This document shows positions 1-4,388 of a stretch of DNA of 5,542 nt, one piece after another (the stretch's first letter is position 1; the number at the start of each line of letters is the position of its first letter). A program made the translations under genes and the position numbers. The DNA is from Bradyrhizobiaceae bacterium (lineage in GTDB: Bacteria; Pseudomonadota; Alphaproteobacteria; Rhizobiales; Hyphomicrobiaceae), in NCBI GenBank assembly GCA_947475855.1, contig CANJPN010000446.1, positions 1 through 5,542 of the forward strand, in the 5' to 3' direction. A model generated the notes under the pieces. It saw only the letters and a program-made list of their open reading frames with translations. It did not search any database and had not been told where the DNA came from.

Positions 1-140
1 GGCGCGATCCGAAACGGGTCTATCCGAAATCCGTACCCATTCGCGTCCAGAAGATCGGCCGCAACGATCCCTGCCCCTGCGGCTCGGGCCTCAAGTACAA
101 GAAGTGCTGTGCGATGAAGGTACCCCCTATTACGCACTAG
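1..140 (+). CDS. SEC-C zinc-binding motif protein, C-terminal end (partial)
   Basis: The reading frame is open from the left edge (codons in phase with base 3) and stops at TAG 138-140, so only about 45 C-terminal residues are visible. They contain the run IGRNDPCPCGSGLKYKKCC (codons 54-110), a complete SEC-C motif of the form CxCx8CC with the GSG turn. In SecA and YecA-like proteins this motif binds one zinc ion and can contact SecB or ribosomes. After the motif come only nine residues (AMKVPPITH). The residues before it (RDPKRVYPKSVPIRVQK) do not look like the usual alphaproteobacterial SecA tail, so I prefer a stand-alone or other SEC-C protein over SecA. The start lies outside the window, so length and full domain content are unknown. 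It converges on the DUF1476 gene, with 80 bases between the stops. Confidence 0.85.
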   Translation, partial: RDPKRVYPKSVPIRVQKIGRNDPCPCGSGLKYKKCCAMKVPPITH

Positions 141-145
141 GCCGC

Positions 146-187
146 AAAAAATGGTGCCGGCCCGCCACGATGTGGCAGACCGGCACC
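146..187 (-). terminator. Rho-independent terminator of the DUF1476 gene
   Basis: An inverted repeat has an 8-bp perfect outer stem (GGTGCCGG 153-160 with CCGGCACC 180-187). It also has a 5-bp inner stem (GCCAC 164-168 with GTGGC 172-176) around a GAT loop, with a symmetric 3x3 internal loop between the two stems. Read on the minus strand, the stem is followed by one A and then six Ts (complement of the A-run 146-151). That is the classical layout for a terminator of the minus-strand gene, whose stop is 33 bases upstream of the stem. On the plus strand no T-run follows, so it is not an obvious intrinsic terminator for the SEC-C gene. Confidence 0.82.
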
Positions 188-220
188 CGCATGTCGCCGA
201 TTTCGCACCAGAAGCTGCAT

Positions 221-550
221 TCAGCTCTTGGGCGCGCCCTCGATCTGCTGCACGGCGGCCGCCAGGAATTCGTGCATCTTCTTGACCACTTCCGCCTCTG
301 CGACCTTGACGTTCTTGTCGCCCAAGTCCTTCATAACTTTACGAATAACGTCGGCATCGCCTTTCTCTGCGAGATCCGCCTTGCGGACCGCCTTGATGTA
401 GTCTTCGACCTCGGCGGCCGACATGCCCATCAGGCCGCCAGCCCACTCCGCCAGCATTTTGTTCCGGCGCGATTCTGCCTTGAATTTCAAGTCCGCGTCA
501 TGCGCGAACTTTTTCTCGAAGCCCTTCTCCCGGTCATCTAAGCCAGCCAT
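221..550 (-). CDS. DUF1476 family protein, ATP synthase zeta-type inhibitor subunit
   Basis: This encodes a 109-residue cytoplasmic protein beginning MAGLDDREKGFEKKFAHD. That N-terminus is the hallmark of DUF1476, the family of the Paracoccus denitrificans zeta subunit. In that organism zeta binds the F1Fo-ATP synthase and blocks ATP hydrolysis through its N-terminal region. The rest (FKAESRRNK near 22-30, WAGGLMGMS near 35-43, then charged helical sequence) fits the four-helix family, and the length matches the usual 100-110 residues. I chose ATG 548-550 because GGAGA (complement of 556-560) lies five bases upstream and because the family begins here. Two in-frame ATGs further upstream (starting at 562 and 580) lie before or within that site and add non-family residues. 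The gene is divergent from purC and ends before a strong terminator, so it is probably a single-gene transcript. Whether it inhibits ATPase here is inferred; the role varies between alphaproteobacteria. Confidence 0.92.
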   Translation of the reverse strand: MAGLDDREKGFEKKFAHDADLKFKAESRRNKMLAEWAGGLMGMSAAEVEDYIKAVRKADLAEKGDADVIRKVMKDLGDKNVKVAEAEVVKKMHEFLAAAVQQIEGAPKS

Positions 551-866
551 GATTGTCTCCATCTCAGGTTGCCGTTGCACTTCCGATTAAGGCTATGTTC
601 CATATGCAAAACGTTTACGGCAAGGGCCTTGCGCGAACTGCATTGCAGCCACGCCATGACCGTTTGCCACGCTGGGCTTCCCTAGCGCTGTTAACATTGT
701 CTCGCCACCCTCGTTCGGCTAGTGTCCCCTCGTATTTCCCACCGGCCTCGACGTCAGGACGTGCTCGCGGAGGGCGCGTCTCACTGTCTCCGCTCAAGGC
801 CGCGGGCGGTATTCACGGCAGCTCTCTCTATAGAACGGCAGTCGACCGATCAAAGGACTAGCGCAA
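551..866. other. Divergent intergenic region between DUF1476 and purC
   Basis: This 316-base region has no convincing gene; the frames open across it are short and lack family features. It must hold the promoters of two divergent genes, but I see no strong sigma-70 pair. Weak candidates are TTGCCG (complement of 618-623) facing DUF1476 and a -10-like TATAGA at 829-834 facing purC, the latter without a -35 at the right distance. A perfect 8-bp palindrome AAACGTTT lies at 609-616. A possible leader hairpin pairs GCGGAG 767-772 with CTCCGC 788-793. A Shine-Dalgarno-like AAAGGA at 852-857 precedes purC by nine bases. Confidence 0.5.
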
Positions 867-1655
867 ATGAACAAGCGTCGTCGCATTTACGAGGGCAAGG
901 CCAAGGTTCTGTACGAAGGTCCAGAACCCGGCACGCTCATCCAGCACTTCAAGGACGACGCCACCGCGTTCAATGCGAAGAAGCATGCGCTGATCGACGG
1001 CAAGGGCGCGCTGAACAATCGCATCTCCGAGTACATCTTCGTCAAGCTCGGCGAGATCGGCGTTCCCACGCACTTCATCAAGCGTCTCAACATGCGCGAG
1101 CAGTTGATCCGTGAAGTCGAGATCATTCCACTCGAGGTGGTGGTGCGCAACGTTGCGGCCGGCTCGCTGTCCACGCGTTTGGGTCTCGAGGAAGGCTCGG
1201 CTCTGCCGCGCTCGATCATCGAGTACTACTACAAGAACGACAAGCTGAACGACCCGTTGGTATCCGAAGAGCACATCACCGCGTTCGGCTGGGCGACACC
1301 TCAGGAAATCGACGAGCTGATGAGCCTCGCGCTCCGCATCAACGACTTCCTTGTCGGCTTGTTCCTCGGCATCGGCATCCGCCTCGTCGACTTCAAGGTC
1401 GAGTTCGGCCGCCTCTGGGACAACGACCAGCAGGTTCGCATCGTGCTGGCCGACGAAATCAGCCCGGACTGCTGCCGTCTGTGGGACATCGCATCGGGCA
1501 ATAAGCTCGACAAGGACCGCTTCCGCCGCGATCTCGGCGGCGTGCTGGAGGCCTATCAGGAAGTCGCGCGTCGCCTCGGCGTGCTGACCGAAACCCCGCG
1601 CCCCCGCGGTGCCGGCCCGGTTCTCGTCACGTCCAACGGCGGCAAACCGAACTAA
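867..1655 (+). CDS. purC: Phosphoribosylaminoimidazole-succinocarboxamide synthase (SAICAR synthetase)
   Basis: This encodes a 262-residue cytoplasmic enzyme of de novo purine synthesis. It joins CAIR and aspartate using ATP to make SAICAR. The N-terminus RRRIYEGKAKVLYEG (about 4-18) is the nucleotide-binding start of the family. Both family signatures are complete: IIPLEVVVRNVAAGS (86-100) and LVDFKVEFG (173-181). The conserved ADEISPD (195-201) is followed by CCRLWD, where many homologues have TCRLWD or SCRLWD. Length matches bacterial PurC (about 240-260), with a short extra tail after GPVLV. The start at ATG 867 has AAAGGA nine bases upstream. It is the first gene of the purine cluster and is separated from purS by a 97-base repeat-filled gap. 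A long reverse-strand open frame over this gene is a codon-bias shadow. Confidence 0.98.
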   Translation: MNKRRRIYEGKAKVLYEGPEPGTLIQHFKDDATAFNAKKHALIDGKGALNNRISEYIFVKLGEIGVPTHFIKRLNMREQLIREVEIIPLEVVVRNVAAGSLSTRLGLEEGSALPRSIIEYYYKNDKLNDPLVSEEHITAFGWATPQEIDELMSLALRINDFLVGLFLGIGIRLVDFKVEFGRLWDNDQQVRIVLADEISPDCCRLWDIASGNKLDKDRFRRDLGGVLEAYQEVARRLGVLTETPRPRGAGPVLVTSNGGKPN

Positions 1656-1660
1656 GAAAG

Positions 1661-1744
1661 GGCGAGTGGGGAGTGGCGAGTGGCGAATGGTGGGGATGGC
1701 TTGCGCACATCCCCCACTCGCCAATTCGCCATTGGCCATTCGCG
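1661..1744. repeat. Heptamer inverted repeat in the purC-purS gap
   Basis: The left arm is four tandem heptamers: GGCGAGT (1661-1667), GGGGAGT (1668-1674), GGCGAGT (1675-1681) and GGCGAAT (1682-1688). The right arm carries the same units inverted: ACTCGCC (1716-1722), one A, ATTCGCC (1724-1730), ATTGGCC (1731-1737) and ATTCGCG (1738-1744). A central stem pairs GGGGATG 1692-1698 with CATCCCC 1708-1714 around a 9-base loop. GGCGAGTGGGG (1661-1671) is also an exact complement of CCCCACTCGCC (1712-1722), so the transcript can fold in alternative registers. Similar GGCGAAT/GGCGAGT strings occur between genes in Rhizobiales as far as I recall; I could not check copy number. It lies inside the putative operon, so it is transcribed and could affect message stability or purS translation. 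That effect is inferred. Confidence 0.8.
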
Positions 1745-1752
1745 CATTCAAT

Positions 1753-1995
1753 ATGAAAGCTCGCATCAAAATCACCTTGAAGAACGGCGTGCTCGATCCG
1801 CAGGGCAAAGCCATCGAAGGCGCGCTCGCCTCGCTCGGCTTCTCGGGCGTCGGCGACGTGCGCCAGGGCAAATACATCGAAGTAGACCTGAACGAGACCG
1901 ATGAAGCGAAGGCCAAGGCCGCCGTCGACAAGATGTGCAAGGACCTGTTGGCCAACACCGTCATCGAGAACTACAGCTACGAACTCGTCGGCTGA
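1753..1995 (+). CDS. purS: Phosphoribosylformylglycinamidine synthase subunit PurS
   Basis: This encodes an 80-residue cytoplasmic protein, the small structural subunit of the three-part FGAM synthase (PurS-PurQ-PurL), which converts FGAR and glutamine to FGAM. PurS bridges PurL and PurQ. The sequence begins MKARIKITLKNGVLDPQGKA and contains the family pattern of a ferredoxin-like fold: LDPQGKAIEGALASLGF (14-30), then V-DVRQGKYIEVDL and a C-terminal IENYSYEL. Its length matches the usual 80-85 residues. The start at ATG 1753 is set by family alignment. The frame stays open upstream back into purC, but that stretch (through PPLANSPLAIRAFN) is translated repeat, not protein family. No Shine-Dalgarno sequence is visible because the repeat runs to within eight bases of the ATG. 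Its stop is two bases from the next ATG. Confidence 0.96.
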   Translation: MKARIKITLKNGVLDPQGKAIEGALASLGFSGVGDVRQGKYIEVDLNETDEAKAKAAVDKMCKDLLANTVIENYSYELVG

Positions 1996-1997
1996 AG

Positions 1998-2156
1998 ATG
2001 CCGGACGCTGCGCCCAGCGACCCGCAGCATCAGACCGCTCGAGACCGGGAGGAAGCAGCCAAAGCCATGCGCTTCCTCGCCATCAAAGCCGCGATCTTCA
2101 TCGGCATTCCGTTGCTGGCAGCCATCGCGGCGGCACTCGCGATCCTGCTCCGATGA
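1998..2156 (+). CDS. Small single-pass membrane protein between purS and purQ
   Basis: This encodes a 52-residue protein. Residues 1-25 are polar and charged (with ARDREEAAKAMR at 14-25), and residues 26-51 form one hydrophobic helix, FLAIKAAIFIGIPLLAAI followed by AAALAILL, ending in Arg52. The predicted form is one membrane span with the N-terminus in the cytoplasm. It starts two bases after the purS stop, so it is probably translationally coupled; I see no separate Shine-Dalgarno site. A small membrane protein at this position is, from memory, a recurring feature in Rhizobiales that databases label 'phosphoribosylformylglycinamidine synthase-associated small membrane protein'. Its function is unknown. 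An attractive but unproven idea is that it tethers FGAM synthase to the membrane. It is too short for many gene finders, but the coupling, codon pattern and clear span support it. Confidence 0.8.
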   Translation: MPDAAPSDPQHQTARDREEAAKAMRFLAIKAAIFIGIPLLAAIAAALAILLR

Positions 2157-2240
2157 CCGCGTTCGTCATCCCTCATTCTTTCTGTTCCTATAAACTAGCA
2201 AAGCACTCCTGCGCTCTACCGGATGGGCCTAGCGCCAGAC

Positions 2241-2270
2241 TTGACGTTCCAACTCGTCGCGTACTATATT
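2241..2270 (+). promoter_or_regulatory. Sigma-70-type promoter for the coiled-coil gene and purQ
   Basis: TTGACG at 2241-2246 is followed, after 17 or 18 bases, by CTATAT (2264-2269) or TATATT (2265-2270). This is the best -35/-10 pair seen in the window. It sits inside a 175-base gap after the small membrane protein gene and would start transcripts near 2277, about 55 bases before the ATG at 2332. It implies that the coiled-coil gene and purQ can be expressed apart from purC and purS. Confidence 0.6.
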
Positions 2271-2331
2271 TGTTCTCGTCGTCGATACGCGGCTGCCACG
2301 ACGCGATCGGAAGAGGAAGGGGCCAATCTTC

Positions 2332-2562
2332 ATGGCCGAAGTCACGAACGAGTTGATTTTCGAGGTCCTGAAGAAGGTTCAGGAAGACGTGACCCTGGTG
2401 CGCCACGATGTACGCGGCGTCCGCGAGGAAATGGCGGCTATGCGCGGCCACATGAACGCCATCCAGCGGGACATTTCCAACATATATGATCGTCTGGGCA
2501 ATCTCGAAACTCGTGTAGATCGGATAGAACGTCGGCTGGATCTAGCAGAGGCCCCGGTCTGA
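2332..2562 (+). CDS. Short coiled-coil protein of unknown function
   Basis: This encodes a 76-residue soluble protein starting MAEVTNELIFEVLKKVQ. Hydrophobic residues follow an unbroken 3-4 heptad pattern over almost its whole length: I9, L13, V16, V20, V23, V27, V30, M34, M37, M41, I44, I48, I51, L55, L58, V62, I65 and L69. With many charged residues between, this predicts one continuous coiled coil, probably a dimer or higher oligomer. I recall many short Rhizobiales proteins with the same start (TNELI-EVLK) and the same end (LDRIERRLEL-like), but no function is known to me. A strong ribosome site, GAGGAAGGGG at 2313-2322, supports ATG 2332. The stop is four bases before purQ, so the two are probably co-transcribed and coupled. 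There is no sign of a signal peptide or membrane span. Confidence 0.85.
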   Translation: MAEVTNELIFEVLKKVQEDVTLVRHDVRGVREEMAAMRGHMNAIQRDISNIYDRLGNLETRVDRIERRLDLAEAPV

Positions 2563-2566
2563 ACCC

Positions 2567-3259
2567 ATGCGCACCTCCGTCATCGTCTTCCCCGGCTCCA
2601 ACTGCGATCGCGACGTCAAGACTGCGATCGAGCGCATCACGGGCAAAGCACCGGCCATGATCTGGCACGGCGACCACGACGTGCCCGCGTCCGACCTGAT
2701 CGTCCTGCCCGGCGGCTTCTCCTACGGCGACTATCTCCGCTGCGGCGCGATGGCGGCTCACTCGCCCGTCATGCGCGACGTGATTGCCAAGGCCAAGGCC
2801 GGCACGTCGGTGCTCGGCATCTGCAACGGCTTCCAGATCCTGTGCGAGTCGGGCCTTCTGCCCGGCGTCCTCATGCGCAACGCATCTCTCAAATTCGTCT
2901 GCCGTGACGTACACCTGAAAGTCGAACGCGCCGACACCATGTTCACCTCGCGTTACACGAAAGGCGACGTGATCCGCGTTCCCGTCGCGCACGGCGATGG
3001 CAACTACTTCACCGACCCCGAGACGCTGGCCCGCCTCGAAGGCGAAGGCCGCGTCGCCTTCCGCTATTGCGACGAAAAGGGCGCCGTAACCGCCGCTGCA
3101 AATCCGAACGGCGCGCTCGCCAACATCGCCGGCATCGTCAGCGAAACCGGCTGCATCCTCGGCATGATGCCCCATCCCGAACGCCTCTACGAATCCGCCC
3201 TCGGCGGCAGCGACGGCCGCGCCATGTTCGAGAGCATCGCGACGGCGCTCGCTGCCTAA
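2567..3259 (+). CDS. purQ: Phosphoribosylformylglycinamidine synthase subunit PurQ (glutaminase)
   Basis: This encodes a 230-residue class I glutamine amidotransferase. It releases ammonia from glutamine and passes it to PurL in FGAM synthase, with PurS as the bridge. The start MRTSVIVFPGSNCDRD is typical of PurQ. LPGGFSYGDYLRCGA (47-61) forms the oxyanion region. The nucleophile is Cys86 in LGICNGFQ (83-90), and the other triad residues are His203 and Glu205 in MMPHPER (200-206). Length matches stand-alone PurQ (about 220-230) and not the large fused PurL of gammaproteobacteria. The ATG lies four bases after the coiled-coil gene stop, with no well-placed ribosome site, suggesting translational coupling. 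In related genomes purL usually follows; here a repeat and a convergent gene follow instead. Confidence 0.98.
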   Translation: MRTSVIVFPGSNCDRDVKTAIERITGKAPAMIWHGDHDVPASDLIVLPGGFSYGDYLRCGAMAAHSPVMRDVIAKAKAGTSVLGICNGFQILCESGLLPGVLMRNASLKFVCRDVHLKVERADTMFTSRYTKGDVIRVPVAHGDGNYFTDPETLARLEGEGRVAFRYCDEKGAVTAAANPNGALANIAGIVSETGCILGMMPHPERLYESALGGSDGRAMFESIATALAA

Positions 3260-3284
3260 GACACCTGGACCAGATTTCGCCCGC

Positions 3285-3383
3285 TCCTGTCGTCCCGGCA
3301 CTTGTTGCCGGGACCCATCGTGCCACGGAGCGTTCGGTGCGCGTCGAAGCGGATCCCGGTGACGAGCACCGGGATGACATCCG
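3285..3383. repeat. REP-like element with two hairpins at the purQ/aldolase junction
   Basis: Two perfect 9-bp stems, each with a 5-base loop, lie about 40 bases apart. One pairs GTCCCGGCA 3292-3300 with TGCCGGGAC 3306-3314, and the other pairs ATCCCGGTG 3353-3361 with CACCGGGAT 3367-3375. The outer edges are inverted copies of each other: TGTCGTCCCGG on the left, and the reverse complement of the right edge reads TGTCATCCCGG. This is the layout of the dispersed palindromic elements found between genes in many Rhizobiales. Translated frames through it give the familiar artefact peptides VPALVAGTH and VIPVLVTGI. Neither hairpin is followed by a T-run on either strand, so intrinsic termination is not shown, though the element sits between two converging stop codons. 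Confidence 0.82.
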
Positions 3384-3407
3384 GCATCAGGCGTCCCACC
3401 CAAACAT

Positions 3408-4208
3408 CTAGCTCGAAGAAAGCCCGCGCCTGACGCCGCTCGTCCACGCCGACGCCGCCGGCATGAGGAACCCGATGTCGCTCTGCGTCGTCACGAACTT
3501 GGCACCACGCTTGATCGCGGCCACCTGCCGCTCGACGTCGCGATTGCCGCCGCACCCCGCGTACTTCCCGTTGGCCCGCGCCACCCGGATCACGTGATCC
3601 TGCGCCGCGACGATCTCCGGATCGTCGAACTCTCCAGGCTTGCCCATGTTGGCCAGCAGGTCGTTCGAGCCGACGTGCAGCACGTCGACCCCATCGACCT
3701 TCGCGATCGCCTCCGCGTTCAGCAAGCCTTCCAGCGTCTCGATCATGACAACGACCAGCGTCTGCGCGTTGATTTCCGGCACGCACTGCGACAGCGGCAC
3801 GCCCTTGCAGTCGTACTGCGGAAAGCTCGCGCCCACCGACCGCTTGCCTATCGGCGGGAACTTGCAAAGATCGACGCCGCGCCGCGCTTCCTCCGCCGTG
3901 TTTACATCCGGAAAAACGATACCTGTCGCGCCGTTGTCGAGCAGCATCGACACATCGGGATCGTTCACGCCCCGCACCCGAACCAGCGGCGCGATACCGA
4001 GCGCCAGTGCCACATTGCAGAGATTGGCTATCGTCTCGAGATTGAAGATCGCATGCTGCACGTCGATGAATATGAAATCGTGCCCCGTCGCCCGCGCGAT
4101 CCGCACGATGTCGGCAGACCGGCCGAGCCGCACCGGCATCCCCAGCGCCACATCCCCCGCTTCCAGCCTCGCCTTCACCGGATTTGCAAGCTGGCTGTTC
4201 TGGGTCAC
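3408..4208 (-). CDS. HpcH/HpaI-type aldolase family protein (class II pyruvate aldolase fold)
   Basis: This encodes a 266-residue cytoplasmic protein related to HpaI (4-hydroxy-2-oxoheptanedioate aldolase), a metal-dependent enzyme that splits or forms 2-keto-4-hydroxy acids, usually with pyruvate as one product. Matching landmarks are FIDVQHA (47-53) with the base His52, PLVRVRGVNDP (74-84) with pyruvate-binding Arg77, IVFPDV (97-102), the GKRSVGAS loop (121-128), VMIETLEG (154-161) with metal ligand Glu157, and HVGSNDL (178-184) with metal ligand Asp183. Two usual residues differ: HpaI has DGEH and QIET, whereas this protein has DVQH and MIET, so the substrate may differ and none is assigned. 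The start is GTG at 4206-4208, chosen for the GAGGAG site six bases upstream. The stop is TAG. The gene is divergent from the solute-binding protein gene. Confidence 0.88.
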   Translation of the reverse strand: MTQNSQLANPVKARLEAGDVALGMPVRLGRSADIVRIARATGHDFIFIDVQHAIFNLETIANLCNVALALGIAPLVRVRGVNDPDVSMLLDNGATGIVFPDVNTAEEARRGVDLCKFPPIGKRSVGASFPQYDCKGVPLSQCVPEINAQTLVVVMIETLEGLLNAEAIAKVDGVDVLHVGSNDLLANMGKPGEFDDPEIVAAQDHVIRVARANGKYAGCGGNRDVERQVAAIKRGAKFVTTQSDIGFLMPAASAWTSGVRRGLSSS

Positions 4209-4214
4209 GTATCG

Positions 4215-4220
4215 CTCCTC
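4215..4220 (-). promoter_or_regulatory. Shine-Dalgarno site fixing the GTG start of the aldolase
   Basis: On the minus strand GAGGAG (complement of 4215-4220) stands six bases before GTG 4208-4206. The next in-frame candidates inside the gene would remove N-terminal residues of the barrel. This decides for a GTG start. Confidence 0.7.
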
Positions 4221-4235
4221 GTCCGCAGTGGCACG

Positions 4236-4271
4236 CTTCTCCCTCCCCTCGATGGTGAGGGTACGGGGATG
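4236..4271. repeat. Possible remnant of a C/G-rich palindromic repeat
   Basis: CCCTC at 4246-4250 pairs with GAGGG at 4257-4261 around a 6-base loop. The flanks CTCCCTCC and TACGGGGATGG are roughly complementary. The pattern of pyrimidine-rich arm, short turn and purine-rich arm resembles degenerate dispersed palindromes of Rhizobiales intergenic DNA. It lies in the divergent control region, so it could instead be a chance feature of promoter DNA. Confidence 0.35.
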
Positions 4272-4317
4272 GCTTGGTGCAGCAAACTATTAGGTGCCGC
4301 TAACATCCTCCGCAACC

Positions 4318-4368
4318 CGCACCGCTTCCCGCTTGATCGGTGCGCCCGCGGAGGTCAGGATCGCACCA
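4318..4368. promoter_or_regulatory. Three alternating complementary arms upstream of the binding-protein gene
   Basis: CGCACCG (4318-4324), CGGTGCG (4338-4344) and CGCACC (4362-4367) lie within 50 bases. The middle arm can pair with either neighbour (7 bp with the first, 6 bp with the last). In DNA this could be a pair of overlapping operator half-sites; in RNA it could be two exclusive leader hairpins just ahead of the ribosome site at 4378-4382. No known operator is recognised, and I found no convincing -35/-10 pair in 4209-4388. Confidence 0.35.
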
Positions 4369-4388
4369 ACAAAAGCTGGAGGAACCTC

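Noticed and set aside
104..541. 145-codon plus-strand frame opposite DUF1476
   Set aside because: It is antisense to a clear DUF1476 gene with its own ribosome site and terminator, and has no recognisable features.
1661..1744. Heptamer array considered as a CRISPR or iteron origin
   Set aside because: Units are 7 bases without unique spacers, half are inverted, and no cas or replication gene is nearby. It fits an intergenic palindromic repeat.
1609..1752. Upstream extension of the purS frame
   Set aside because: It overlaps the end of purC and then translates the heptamer repeat (PPLANSPLAIR). PurS family proteins start at MKARIKITL.
858..1964. 368-codon open frame on the minus strand over purC and purS
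   Set aside because: It covers two certain genes in the opposite direction and crosses their repeat-filled gap. Its composition (Ala, Glu, Asp, Val rich, no motif) is that of a GC-rich antisense shadow.
2211..2235. Short inverted repeat GCGCT/AGCGC, and a GCGCTCTACC string reminiscent of tRNA D-arms
   Set aside because: The stem is only 5 bp with a 15-base loop and no T-run. No acceptor stem, anticodon arm or T-arm can be laid out, so it is neither a terminator nor a tRNA.
2438..3403. 321-codon open frame on the minus strand over purQ
   Set aside because: It is antisense to purQ, whose catalytic triad is intact, and runs into the REP-like element, giving artefact peptides. There is no family pattern.
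3594..4388. Upstream extension of the binding-protein frame across the aldolase gene
   Set aside because: The added 265 residues are antisense to the aldolase. The signal peptide and GGAGG site place the true start at 4389.
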